DNA of 64,000 nucleotides from Lineus longissimus (GCF_910592395.1 NC_088319.1:6822001-6886000), one strand, 5' to 3'; positions 11,354-22,012 are shown, counted from the first letter of the stretch. Program-made: numbers and translations. The notes: generated by a model not told the origin, from the sequence alone.

Positions 11354-11548
11354 TAAGACGCTCCATAAATGAAATCTTTGGATGAAGAAAGACAACGTCA
11401 GGTTTTCAATCAAGAGGGTGACTTAGAAAGATTTACAATGTAATGGTGCTTCATTGACTAGCTTTTGAAACATCAATCATTATCACCATTTAATATGTTG
11501 AGAACAAAGAGAATCAACAATTAGATGGCAAAATATTGTGTCACTTAC

Positions 11549-11727
11549 ATCTGCATTGAGATGTTCAAAGTGTTTTCCTTGTCGTTGATGAACTGATCCA
11601 GGCGGTCAACTTGCTTAGAGATCACCTTCATTGCAGATGAATGAGCAAGGTTCGCTCTGCCTTCCTTCCGTGCTGTCTGTACATCCCCGACTGGAAATTT
11701 TCTTTTGCGTGTGAGTGGAGTTCCAAC
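11549..11727 (-). CDS. Basic linker exon of the bromodomain gene
   Basis: It lies between the acceptor TTTCAATGCAG and the donor GTAAGTGA. It encodes TPLTRKRKFPVGD, a likely nuclear localisation signal, then a helical charged stretch ending NISMQ. It joins the bromodomain exon in phase 0. At its 3' end the frame does not close with the next exon by two bases. That suggests a small insertion at the donor, a missing micro-exon, or the end of an independent gene. Confidence 0.5.
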
Positions 11728-11896
11728 CTGCATTGAAATAATATCAACAAATATAAAATGAAACTATTTATGTAAATCCCTTAGTAGATTCAGTAATCAT
11801 GACTATGAAAATTGCTTTTTGTCAAATACACAAAGCAGTTCAATATAACTTTGAAATATTCTGAAAATAAATCTATCAGTGTACTATTACATGTAC

Positions 11897-12339
11897 CTTA
11901 TGGAAACGACTAAATGTTCTCCGATATTCCCTCTTGTAGAATGCAAACACCTGTCTGCAATCCGAGGCAATAGGGTCATCTGCAGGGTTGTAGGAGTAGC
12001 AGTTCTGCTCGACAAGCAACATGTCTCTATCGAACTCCTCCATAGACGAATATTGGTTACTCTGGAAAAAAATCATATTTTTACAGTTCATCACAGGTGC
12101 AGTGGGTATGCATAGTAGAATTTATGAGTATTGTGTTATCCCAGTCTGAAGCTTGCAGCTCCATTAGAGAATTTGCCATTATTATGTTTGACACAGGCAA
12201 GGGAACATACCTCAAATCTATAATGAAGCACAGACACATCCTCAAGTAATAATGCCTACCTCCAGTTTGCTTTTAATGGTGCTAAAGTCCATTGGCTGTG
12301 TTACAATATCAAGATAGCCAGGATTTACGTCAATATCAA
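11897..12339 (-). CDS. Bromodomain exons (ZA loop to helix C)
   Basis: Two minus-strand exons, 12260-12339 and 11897-12061, join in phase 0. The first gives NPGYLDIVTQPMDFSTIKSK, the ZA-loop and helix-A signature of bromodomains. The second gives YSSMEEFDRDMLL and NCYSYNPADDP, the helix-B and BC-loop region, where the NCYSYNP Asn matches the acetyl-lysine-binding Asn. The first helix (Z) is not evident in the upstream exons, so the domain looks shortened at its N-terminus. Bromodomains bind acetylated histones; in a transposon protein one could direct insertion to active chromatin, which is speculation. Intron positions are clean (TTTTTTTCCAG acceptor, AAG|GTACAT donor). Confidence 0.75.
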
Positions 12340-14310
12340 CTGCAAATGAAAAAGAATTGTAGGCACAGCACAATATCTAAACGACGGTTTGAATCAGAAA
12401 ACAGAGACAACTGTTGAATAATATATCATACAATGTACATGTAGCACAATAATTGTACTTCTTGTTCTTCTCATTTGCTAGGCAGTAACTCGAGATCTGT
12501 TGACAAACTCAGCGGTAATTGTATTATTAAGCGGCATTTTCCTTAGATAACGCAACGAAGAGAGTAATGAGGTGTCATACAATACAGACACTTCTCTCTC
12601 TACACAATACTCTCTTTGAGAATCCCAGCGAAGCTGGAACAGCTATAGCTCTCATTAATGGTCATGATAACATACCTGGCTGCAAAAACCATGAGCATGC
12701 TCTCAACTGTCCTGTTCTCCGATTCTTTCCATTGAAGTTGGAAACAGCTTTAAGGAGCCGAAGCAAAGCCGGAATCCAAATGGGGCATGGAGCTGATTCT
12801 GAAGTGAAGAATACAGAATATACTTTACATGGTGCATGGCCTCCTCCTGAAAGTACAGGTTGACAAAACAGTCCTTAATATGACTTTTCTTATTCTCCTC
12901 AAATCTCACCTCCTGGAACTGGCATGGACCCATTGCCACCAGAGGCCATTGGCACATCAACATCACCTGAAAAAAGAGAAAGCAAGAAAGAGAAAACATC
13001 AATTTTGAAAGAGTATTTTGATCAAACCAATCATCAGATCATATGATTGTTTCATTTTTATCATGATAAAGGAATGGGATTGCAATTGCATCCTAATTTT
13101 CTCGTCAAATCTCACCTCCTACTCCTAGAACTTGAATCTCAGAATTATCTCTGCCTTCCCCACTGCACCTGAAAATTGAAATGAAAATAGTTGAAACTAT
13201 AGTTGTGGTATGAGTAGGCCTAAGCAAGTTGTATCATTACGCTAGTCGGTGTGAACAAGGCTTTTTGTCATACAAAGTTCAAAGTTCATTATATATCTGC
13301 TCAACGATGAATATTCTTGGAACGTCTTCCTGTTGAATAGGCCTACGTAGATTACAGATTCCCCTGTACAATCTGACAACCACTGTATTCTGAGCCTATT
13401 CACAAAGTATACTGAGCAAGAGCTCAAACTTTATTGTGATCAAGAAACCTTAGCCTGGGACATAGGGCATGTATTGTAAGGCCTACATTCCTATTGTACA
13501 CCATCCTGTTCATTGATTAGCGAATCCCTGCGGGGCCTACTACCAACTGCTCCCTTTATAATTTGAGGTATACGTTGTCAGTGCACATATAACTTCAGAA
13601 GCCCGTGGGTGCACACCGCCCTCTGGACCTGTGTGCACCCCCCCTGGACCCGCACCTGATACATTGTGCAAGAAGTCATCGATTAAAGCCATGCATTGAA
13701 ATCTCTAATTTGTAGCCCTATAGGCAAAGAAAGTAGCTTGAAGGAAATGATGCAGGCCTAGGTATGTGTGCACTGCTAATGCTTTGATGCACAGACACTG
13801 AGACAGCTTGTCAAGGTCAATTCTAAAATGCAAAACATTTGCACAATAAATTTGCATATTCTATTTTATAAATAACCACTGGACACTAGACAGGGCAAGT
13901 GTTCATTCGAATACCACGAAACAGCTTTATTATGTCTACAGGGTCCAGGGCACAAAATTCCAAAACATCAAGGTCAAATGGCACTTAAAATGGCGTCATA
14001 GGCCCTGACGCCGCCATAACCACTAATTATGCCCGCAATGCACATGCGTCATGCACTACAGCCCTTCAAAAAAGGGGTATGTGCATTTCATCACCCTTTT
14101 CGTTTCTACAAGCAGCCATGAACACGAGCATGCAAGATATATGTGCCGCCTGAGTACCTGTAGTTAACGGCTATGTTTCTCGATTTTTCGAAAAAATTAC
14201 GAATGAAGATTTATTGCATAATGCAAACTTTGTGTATTACTGCTTCCGGTTGAGCAGGAATAAGGGCTAATATCCCACTAAAACTTCGAATTATCGATGA
14301 AAATGCCTAC
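12062..14310. other. Introns of the bromodomain gene
   Basis: Apart from the small exons at 12260-12339, 12910-12966 and 13116-13168, I see no coding sequence here. The two small exons 13116-13168 (CSGEGRDNSEIQVLG) and 12910-12966 (DVDVPMASGGNGSMPVPG) are in matching phase. The open frames at 12567-12863 (+) and 12703-13002 (-) are not supported. Confidence 0.5.
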
Positions 14311-14647
14311 CATTGCGGTAGCAACTGGTCAAAGCCAGCCATTTTGAAATCGTCCAAGTTCGTTTCTTGACTCGAGTAAGGTGCTAAGTCCTTCTAGCAG
14401 ACGAAAATAGTAGTGGCGCGAATGCAGGAGGTGCTATAAGGTCAAAGCCGAATGCAGCTGGCGCCATCTTCAGTCATTCTATGAAACTGATTGACGTGAC
14501 GCACTGACGCTCTTGAGGATTTGCCCGCTGTGGCTCTGCATTGGAAATTTTAGTGGTATAACGTGTTCTCTTTACCTTCAAACAGTAGTATAAAGCCGAT
14601 ATTAACTACTTTACACCCTCAGTCCTATGTTATTACTATTAGGTCAT

Positions 14648-14680
14648 CCAGCTGAGCGCCAGGCTCATGGGCCTCTTGTT
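14648..14680 (+). repeat. Right-end copy of the 4957-6630 repeat family
   Basis: CAGCTGAGCGCCAGG, a short hairpin (AGGCTC/GGGCCT, imperfect) and CCTCTTGTT match the right end at 6600-6630. Only the terminus is recognisable here. Confidence 0.6.
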
Positions 14681-14824
14681 AAAACATTACAGAACACAAT
14701 GCAAGATTAAAGCACAGAGGAGCATGTCATGTATCTTTATTATATTTGTGTCATTTCTGCCTTCGTGATCCCCGTCGCCATCAATAACCGAGCTAGTGAA
14801 GTAAAACGTAAAACCTTTAAAATT

Positions 14825-15073
14825 TCAACGGAAACATACAATTGAATTAGTCCGGATGTCATTTCGTCTTTGGCTTGGTAGTATGGTAGTCGTCTTGGCG
14901 TTCCTTTTGCGTTTCCGTTGTCCTGGTTTCTTCGCTGTGAGTGGTGTTCTAGATATCTTAAGAAGCCCATCGGTGGATGTTACCGTTTTCTCCCGTGGCG
15001 GAATATATTTCATGAATTTTTCAAACAACCTGTCCCTCTCATCTGCACTCTTGCCAGTCCACACTGTCGGATA
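14825..15073 (-). CDS. Terminal exon of an unrecognised minus-strand gene
   Basis: After the acceptor TTTTACATAAAG the frame reads YPTVWTGKSADERDRLFEKF, then a Lys/Arg-rich stretch (KKPGQRKRKRN), and stops at 14825. A poly(A) signal AATAAA on the same strand lies at 14736-14741, about 85 bp downstream, which supports a true 3' exon. The protein end looks nuclear because of the basic cluster. No family recognised, and no upstream exon found with confidence. It lies inside the inverted-repeat region 14685-16050, so it may belong to a transposon. Confidence 0.4.
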   Translation of the reverse strand, partial: YPTVWTGKSADERDRLFEKFMKYIPPREKTVTSTDGLLKISRTPLTAKKPGQRKRKRNAKTTTILPSQRRNDIRTNSIVCFR

Positions 15074-15436
15074 CTTTATGTAAAAGTACAATATATACAT
15101 TATGACAATTTGAAGTTTTGCTTTCCCAATTATACCAATGTCGGCCGTGCGAGCATATAGTCCAATGATTGAGCACACGAGGATTGGGTTAAAAATAAAT
15201 AAGGAAATAGAAATAATGCGTAGGCTGACATGAACTATCTTTAATTTTGGTCAGTGACAGGGGACATGGACATAAACGATTTACTCAATGATGATTATCG
15301 TAGATCTTACAGTACAGTACCATACAGGTATCCACTTAAATTCAGTTTTTTTTATAGACTTAACAATTTTTGCGAAATAATCAGCTACAGCAAGCCTTGT
15401 GTCAGGAGGCGGTTGTCAAAGGTGTCAATACATAGT

Positions 15437-15663
15437 GATGAGTTCCGTGAGTTGAAATTACCGGTTCGCAATTAGGAGATGTCAGTCGGATGGTGAGTGA
15501 TAGTTGTAGGCCTACTGATTACGTAATTGGATGTCACTCAGATGCCAGATATCAATTATCATGAGTTCCGGGAGTTGTATTAATTACGCAATTAGGATAT
15601 GTCAGTCGGATAGTGAGTGATAGTTGTAGGCCTACGTAATTGGATGTCACTCAGAAGCCAGAC
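15437..15663. repeat. Two-copy direct repeat, about 110-125 bp
   Basis: Copy 1 begins GAGTTCCGTGAGTTG near 15440 and copy 2 GAGTTCCGGGAGTTG near 15563. Both contain GTCAGTCGGAT, GTGAGTGATAGTTGTAGGCC and GTAATTGGATGTCACTCAGA. Copy 2 lacks a few bases. Confidence 0.8.
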
Positions 15664-17099
15664 ATCCCCTATAGACAAAGTCAAATTTATTCAAATGATT
15701 TATTAGGTACATTATATGCTTGTTCAAATATATTTATTTTGATAAAATTGGTAACAGCATACATAAATGTGAATAAAGTTACATTTATTAAATAATAAGT
15801 AGTAGAGTAAGGCCACCACGTCCTTTAGATTTCGAACAGGAGGTCAGGTCGACGGGGTACATGCAGGCTTGAGTTACACAGCAGCCGTCCTTCACAGTAG
15901 GCTAGCCGACATTAGCGGCCTATACTTACCACTGAGCCCACTAGACTTGCCTGCATAGGATCTGAGTGTTATTGAAGCTAACATGACTTGCTCCTCTGTG
16001 CTTTAATCTTGTACTGTATTAGATTTTCTTCTGTAATGTATTTCCGGATGCCATATTTTATATCAACCATAACAACTCGGGGACCGTAGCCAAAATGGCC
16101 GACGGCGAATTCTCCGGTCGCTAGCGCAGTCCATAAACAAACGACAATTTTACCAACTTTGGCTGCAAGCTTGGTCATCAAAGTTACAGAACTGTTAAAA
16201 ATACATCTAAACAACATATATATATACAGTTTAAAGTGCATAAAAATCCTGATTCAGCCTCCGGGCACTACCTTTTTTTTCTCCGGCCCTACCGGTCGTT
16301 ATCGGGCCCTACCAGGCGTTAATTAGTGCAGAAATTCGGTCATTCATGGAACTCAAGCCAATTTGCTCGCGCAATCAGCGTTTGGATTATGATTATGATT
16401 TTGCTTGTGAAACGCTGCTAAATATACAAATGATTTTTCTAGTTATGTTGGCATTTTATATCGGGGTGGTTCAAAAATTATAATTGATTTAATAATCGAA
16501 TAATTAGGGCCTACAGCCAACCAACGGCAATCAAATATGCGACTCTGAGGGAGCTACCTGGTGACGAGTGTGCGAGATGGTTGGTGACGAGAATAATAAC
16601 TACCGCGCAAAATCGGTGCCATTTTGAAATAAAAAGTGCGACAAAAAAAATCTTTCTTTGTATATGAATTGGATTGACCAAATAAGGAAAATATTTCCCC
16701 ACGTGTATAGCTTAAGCACCCCGTCCTAATGGGGGGGGGGGCGTACTAATCACGACCAATCATGACCAATACTTCAAAAACAGGGTATAGTGTAGGTGGT
16801 TTAAAACCATTTAACCCGTGCAGTCCTGAATTTCTAAATTTTTGACCACTTCCGTGACCTGAATATTTTTTCAGAATTTTGCATAACATTTTTTATTTTT
16901 TTCAAACTCTTATTTGGGCAGGAAGGAGTTATATAAACCCTTAACATCTATTGAAACTTGTGTGGGCTGTGGCATTTGTTCAGATGTTTCTGAAAATGTA
17001 TAGTTTGTATAAATGTATAGGTTTATGAGCACCTGAATTTTTTTGGGGGGTTTGGAAAGGACCCCCTGAAAATGTGCAGAAATAATGAAAATCACAGAA

Positions 17100-17276
17100 A
17101 ATATGTAAGGCATAAGTCATGTGCATGTATATCCGCTTGTGCATGCATTTCATCATCATCTGATTTAGAATAATCGTCTGACAAACTTGGTTCAGAGCCC
17201 TGTAAACCATCCTCCCGGAGTCCTCATCAACAAAAATCTCATCCAGGACATCGTCTACAGAATAACGTTTCACCAT
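17100..17276 (-). pseudogene. piggyBac transposase N-terminal remnant
   Basis: The frame begins MVKRYSVDDVLDEIFVDEDS. After a one-base shift the acidic stretch continues SLSDDYSKSDDDEMHAQ. An acidic, Asp/Ser-rich N-terminus starting with a DVLxxIFxxEDSG-like segment is typical of piggyBac transposases. The DDD catalytic core is absent. The family assignment rests mainly on the TTAA and the terminal repeats. Confidence 0.5.
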
Positions 17277-17460
17277 TTTGTTTTTACGCGACGAAAATCC
17301 AGTATTTTTTACTAGAATTCAAGGCTCTCCAACCGCATGATCAAAATGTTGTGAATAGAAAAGGTATTTCCCAGAATCCGGGGAATCCCCATCGGGTGTG
17401 TATGAAAGGCAAATCCTATGTTTTCATAGACGGAACGGTGATGTTAGTATCGAGTGCATG

Positions 17461-17576
17461 CATTTCGACTGAAGTCGAAATCCGGTCATGACGGACGTAT
17501 TATGCATTTCGACTGGAGTCGGAATCCAGTCATGACGGACGTATTATGCATTTCGACTAGAGTCGAAATCCGGACT
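17461..17576. repeat. 44-bp subterminal repeat, about 2.6 copies
   Basis: CATTTCGACT starts at 17461, 17505 and 17549. Each unit holds a small palindrome, TTTCGACT then AGTCGAAA. The repeats adjoin the right end of the piggyBac element and could be transposase-binding sites. Confidence 0.75.
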
Positions 17577-17957
17577 GAAAGGGTTAAATAGTATATATTA
17601 TGCTTCTGAAGAATTCCATGAGTTTCAGTCATTTTGGGGGTCAGGTTTTTGAGTTATTTAGAATGCAAGGCATGCCAATCGATTACCGATTCCACATTTT
17701 CCTTGGACCCAGCCACTTGCAAACCAAAACAAATATGGCGACGGTAGCCCGATTTGGCAATCGATTGGCATGCCTTGCACTCTAAATAACTCAAAAACCT
17801 GACCCTCAAAATGACTGAAACTCATGGTATTTTTTCAGAAGCATAATATATACTATTTAAATGGTTTTAAACCACATATACTCTGTTTTTGAAGTGTTGG
17901 TCATGATTGGTCGTGATTTAGTATCACCGTATGTATGTATTACAGTCACACATCTTT

Positions 17958-18143
17958 GCCTCTTGTTTGGTCGATTAAAAACTGAACGAACTTGACGATG
18001 AATGTAGGCCTATGTCATGTCCTAAACCGGTCCTATTAAACAGCGTCCAACAGCACCCACGACCAGCATCCACCAGGTTGAAAGTTGGGTATAAAGTCAC
18101 CAAAAAGTTACATTTAGTTTTTAATCGACCAAAGACTTGAGGC
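17958..18143. mobile_element. Short inverted-repeat element (MITE-like)
   Basis: GCCTCTTGTTTGGTCGATTA at the left is matched by the inverted TTAATCGACCAAAGACTTGA at the right. The interior carries an AAACAGCGTCCAAC segment related to the end of the 18237-18747 element. No coding capacity. Confidence 0.45.
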
Positions 18144-18236
18144 AAATCCCAGGAGGGCCATTTACGCCTGAATGATGATGATGAATAGGACTACAATAAT
18201 TAATAAAATCCAATCATGCAATGGCTATAAATGAAA

Positions 18237-18747
18237 GGTCATACTAAACAGCTTCCACCAGGTTTAAAAGCATATTTTTAAAGCCATCAAAATAAAATCA
18301 AATGGTCATAAACGAAATAAGCAGGACATTCTCCACATTTCCTGATCGTTTCATGACATTTGTGTGCTAGATTAGCGAGTTGTAGCCTAAAATTTACCAG
18401 CGTCCACCACCCAGTCGGCAGCCATGCAGTGTTCTCCACAGGGTTTTCTCAAGGTAGGGTGGTATTATTTAAAGCTGCCAAGGTGGGGTGGGCCACCCTG
18501 ATGAATAGCCTTGTGGAGAACACTTGCCATGTTGGATTTGACTTGGAGGAAATGATAGGGCTTCCCAATGACAATACTACAGGAGCCTTGTGATTTTAGA
18601 CATCTCCCTTATATCTTGCACCCAAATGTCATAAAATCATCAGGAAATGTGTTTTATGGTGTACTTATTACGTTTATGGCTTCTAAATATTTTTTTTGAT
18701 GACTTAATACCTGACTTTAAACCTGGTGGACGCTGTTTAGGATGACC
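18237..18747. mobile_element. MITE with GGTCATnCTAAACAGC ends
   Basis: Left GGTCATACTAAACAGC, right (inverted) GGTCATCCTAAACAGC. Next to both ends is the motif CCACCAGGTTTAAA, inverted at the right. The same family occurs at 34544-34769. The middle (about 18350-18600) appears to hold extra sequence with its own inverted block (GTTCTCCACA / TGTGGAGAAC). Confidence 0.6.
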
Positions 18748-18749
18748 GT

Positions 18750-19790
18750 AAATGAAATAACTTAAGTACACCATAAAACACATTCCTTTGTTACGTTGTA
18801 TCCTGGAGTAACCAGACTAAAGGCAGCAAATTCGCAGTCGACATCAAACGTTCAATCATACATCCCCCTACAGCATGATCTTCCGCTTATGCCCGATAAA
18901 AAAATTCTTAGTTTATCATCCTTTTTTCCAAAGAAAGTGATGCGGGAGGGCGGCATCAGACATTATCATCATCAAAAGGAACTCTTCAGCTATACTCTAA
19001 TCTTTATTTAATCATGCGGAAGCTGTGAGAAAGTGACTTTGAAGATCATTTTTAGTCTTCACGTCAGGAAATACTTCCACTTGGTCCGATTTCAACCAAT
19101 CAAAGGGGATTCAACTCAGGCTGTCAATCAGAATGAATTACAACTGTCTGCGCATGCCTTCTGAGAACGAGTTTCTACTGGGTAGCTTTTCCTGCCAAAA
19201 GATACACACTGGTAACTAAGGGCATCCCCTTTGATGGTATCCTATTCCTAACCCCAACTCTCAACCATTACCCTTCCTTTTCATGCTTTTCATGCTATTG
19301 CTAACCTCAACCATGATACTGCCTTCTTATATAGACATGGCCCGTTGATAGCTGGTCAAATTACAGAATTTCTAAGATGCCAATGAAAGAGTCCCTAAAG
19401 TCTCAATACCATAAATTTACTAACATTTTTTACGTGTAATGGACAGATTGGGATCCAATGATTCTGAAAATATTAAATATTATAAGAAGTTTAATCAAGA
19501 TTGACCAATCCTTTACTTAAAATATTGAGGACATTGACTAAAAGCAAGAAATTTTATGAGCTGCATTAAACATTTAGGTGACGTTGTAGCGATTTTTACA
19601 TCGGGCTCTGTCATTTATAGGTCCTTCTAGGGGGGATTATACCAGGTCCTAATTGAGGCATTCCCATGCTACAGGACTGAATACTCTACCGTGAGATGAC
19701 CGTCTGATAGACATCGTTGTATAGAAACGGGGTGGCACGGCAGAATCCCGTCATTACATTTTGAAGCCGTCCTTTCTTCTCTGTTGATCA
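18750..19790. other. No gene seen
   Basis: A+T-rich sequence. The stretch near 19215-19310 (CCCCAACTCTCAACC, CCTTCCTTTTCATGCT) resembles the short repeats at 29395-29515. The open frame 18796-19011 is unsupported. Confidence 0.5.
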
Positions 19791-19795
19791 TTGGG

Positions 19796-20072
19796 TGAAA
19801 CTTGGCATGGACAGAGTTGCGCGAAAACACGGGCCATGTCGCACCAGTTCATCTTGGGATCGTCCTTCGTGCTTGGCGGGTGGCGGGGTGAAACTTGGCA
19901 TGGACAGAGTCGTGCTAAAGCACGGGCCATGTCGCGCCAGTTCAACTTGGGATCGTCCTTCGTTCTTGGTGGGTGGCGGGGTGAAACTTGGCATGGACAG
20001 AGTTGTGCTAAAGCATGGGCTAGGTCACGCCAGTTCAACTTGGGATCGTCCTTCATTTTGGTGGGTGGTGGT
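19796..20072. repeat. 93-bp tandem repeat array, left portion (3 units)
   Basis: Units start TGAAACTTGGCATGGACAGA at 19796, 19889 and 19982. This is the same repeat as at 25142-26036; the two parts were one array before the LTR element inserted. Because 93 is divisible by three, all frames stay open, and the open frames here are not genes. Confidence 0.92.
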
Positions 20073-20252
20073 TGTGTATCCGTGCGTAACGAATGAGAAA
20101 TAAGGCATTGTTTCAACAACAAAACAAATTATTATTCTCCATGCTGGCTGGTCATTACAAATCAGCAAAATGTAACACTCTGGTATGTCTTATACTACTA
20201 CCTGATGTAATACTATGCAACTACCAGATGAAACGCAGTACAATATGTAACA
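20073..20252 (-). repeat. 3' LTR of the Ty3/gypsy element
   Basis: 180 bp with the same ends as the 5' LTR. Immediately upstream on the minus strand is a purine-rich tract (GGGAAGGGACAGA, 20253-20265), the expected polypurine tract. Confidence 0.95.
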
Positions 20253-20562
20253 TCTGTCCCTTCCCTGGCTGTTTTGTCTTTGTAGCAAAACACAAGTCCA
20301 ACTGCAAGCACTAAAAAGTTTAGTCTGAGCACAGCAAAAATATATAGTCCATAAACTCTGAAAATGAACGGATTAGAAAATAATCACTTATTATGCAATT
20401 CGCACAGTCCAAGAATTTCTCTGGAGAAAGAACGGTTAAATCACTAAAGATCACGACGCGCAACTGACACAAAAGGCGCAAAAATAATCCTCGCTTGATT
20501 CAATGTCCAAGAATCATAGAATACAAGATCGACTATTGATTTGTCGAAAGTTTGCGTATATA

Positions 20563-20641
20563 TTCGGAAGTACTAGCAATTCTAATACTAGTAATAGTCC
20601 AGTTTCGGAAGTACTAGCAATTCTAATACTAGCAATAGTCC
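20563..20641. repeat. Two-copy 41-bp direct repeat in the element 3' UTR
   Basis: TTCGGAAGTACTAGCAATTC starts at 20563 and again at 20604, with only one or two differences between copies. It lies between the integrase stop and the 3' LTR. Confidence 0.85.
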
Positions 20642-20656
20642 AAGAGTCTATTATAT

Positions 20657-22012
20657 TTACACAAAATCTTTGAATTTCACTGGTCTCTTCCTCTCACGCG
20701 GCGGATTTCTCCTTGGTGATGTGACAACCCGGGGTGGCTGTGGCAATTGAGTCTCTGGTGGTACAACTCTTGGTTGCGACTCCATTGGTCGAGTAGGAGC
20801 CTGGGAAGCCGGCTGGCTTGGGGAATTCACCGGTAGCGAAGTATCGGTGAGATCTGGAGTAGCATCTCCAGATTGAGGCATGGGCACCTCTGCATAGCGT
20901 GTACGGAGTTGGTCAATGTGGCGTTTCCACACAAACTCTCCAACAGAAACTTGATAGTTTCTGGACCCGTGTCTTTCAAGAATGACACCAGGCAGCCATT
21001 TTGCACCATGAGTGCCGTAGTTACGGGCGAAAACAGGCTGTCCAGGTTCGAAATATCGGAATATTTCGGCTTTAGGATCCTCCTTTGGAATCGGCTGTGT
21101 ATCAGCTGACGGACGATTCGCAGAAAGTCGAGTATGCAACGACCTTCGCATGAGCAGTTCACAGGGGGCTTTCCCTGTCGAGCACTGAGGCGTAGTACGA
21201 TAAGAGAGCAAGTAACGTTGCAACTTGTCCTCTACGGTTCCAGACTGATCTTTCATTTTCTTGAGCGAGTCTTTGAAACTTCCAACTAGACGTTCCACCT
21301 GACCATTTGTCGCAGGATGGCCAGGTGCAGTAAGCGTATGACGAATGTTATTCACCTTCAAGAATGACTTAAATTCGGCGGATGTAAATTGACTACCGTT
21401 ATCGGACACCAGATGCTCAGGTAATCCGAAACGCGCAAATATTTTCCGCAGAACTCTGATTGTACCAGCAGATGTAATGTCACGCATAATCTCAACTTCC
21501 ACCCACTTCGAATGTGCATCCACAACTACGAAGAAATGAAGGTTCAGGAATGGACCCGCAAAGTCAACGTGAATGCGTTTCCACGGCGCAGACGGCCACT
21601 GCCAAGCAGTGGGATTACAAGCAGCGGGTTTTCTAGCATTTTCAGTACACTCGGAACAAGACTTGGCCATTTCTTCAATGTCCATGTCCAACTTTGGCCA
21701 CCATAGAATCGAACGCGCAAGTGCTTTCATTCGCACAATACCAGCGTGAGACGAATGTAACTCCGTAAGCAAGGTTTCCCGCAATGTACCCGGTACGATT
21801 ACCCGTGTACCCCACAGAATACATTCCTGCTCACAGCTCAGTTCATTCCGGCGATTAAAGTACGGCCTTAAGACTTCATCGGCGGACTCTAATTTCGCGG
21901 GCCAACCTTCCATTGTACGCAATCTTACATGACGCAATATCGGATCCTTCGCGGTTTCATGCGCGATATCCCTACATGTAACGGGCAAGTCCTCATCAAC
22001 AGTGTCCATCAC
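20657..22012 (-). pseudogene. Integrase of the Ty3/gypsy element
   Basis: 451 codons, open throughout, but in a different frame from the RT region upstream. The N-terminal HHCC zinc site is visible (LHSSHAG ... CSECTE). The DDE core reads HVDFAGPF, VSDNGSQFTS and NGQVERLVGS, with spacing typical of retroviral-type integrases. A GPY/F-like C-terminal module follows (KWLPGVILERHGSRNYQV), then a Pro-rich tail ending RKRPVKFKDFV. It inserts the DNA copy into the genome. The catalytic residues look intact. Confidence 0.93.

Larger units (their letters stand above)
10300..11431. repeat. Tandem duplication (about 129 bp) of an exon, second copy interrupted
   Basis: Copy 1 spans about 10300-10428. 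Copy 2 spans about 10429-10474 and 11354-11431, with the 879-bp element at 10475-11353 between its halves. Outside the insertion the copies differ at only a few bases (for example CTGTGGATGAAG against CTTTGGATGAAG). The uninterrupted copy shows the sequence before insertion. Confidence 0.85.
7854..14342 (-). pseudogene. Eight-exon gene: partial bromodomain plus transposase-like protein
   Basis: Minus-strand exons with consensus splice sites: 14311-14342 (ATG, starts MAGFDQLLPQ), 13116-13168, 12910-12966, 12260-12339, 11897-12061, 11549-11727, 10292-10366 and 7854-9928. Phases agree at every junction from exon 1 to exon 6, and again between exons 7 and 8. Exon 6 to exon 7 is off by two bases: exon 6 ends CAGAT|GTAAGT where CAG|GTAAGT would fit. 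Exons 4-5 encode a bromodomain from the ZA loop onward, exon 6 is basic, exon 7 is a charged helix, and exon 8 is a large transposase-like region with two frameshifts. The chain is my reconstruction. It could instead be two adjacent genes, split between exons 6 and 7. Confidence 0.55.
14685..16050. repeat. Region bounded by 50-60 bp inverted repeats
   Basis: The sequence at about 14685-14731 (CATTACAGAA, then AAGATTAAAGCACAGAGGAG) recurs inverted at 15982-16050. One arm holds the 3' end of a minus-strand transcript with a poly(A) signal; the other reads as an open frame ending QRSKSC. It may be a small transposon or an inverted duplication of a gene end. I see no clear target-site duplication. 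Confidence 0.4.
16815..17583 (-). mobile_element. Non-autonomous piggyBac element, TTAA target site
   Basis: It is flanked by TTAA at 16811-16814 and 17584-17587. Its ends are CCCGTGCAGTCCTGA and, inverted, CCCTTTCAGTCCGGA. The uninterrupted arm of the host foldback element has one TTAA at the matching position, so insertion by duplication of TTAA is visible directly. It holds the first part of a transposase gene on the minus strand, then non-coding sequence. It is 769 bp long and much too short for a full transposase. Confidence 0.85.
16744..17932. mobile_element. Foldback element carrying a piggyBac insertion
   Basis: After removal of 16815-17583, the left arm (16744-16814 plus 17584 to about 17690) is the near-perfect inverted complement of the right arm (about 17745-17932). 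Matching blocks include ATCACGACCAATCATGACC, AGTATATATTATGCTTCTGA and ATGCCAATCGATT. No coding capacity. The open frame at 17600-17785 is a by-product of the palindrome. Confidence 0.85.

Noticed and set aside
17600-17785. Open frame in the foldback element
   Set aside because: It runs across the palindrome centre and is a by-product of the arms.
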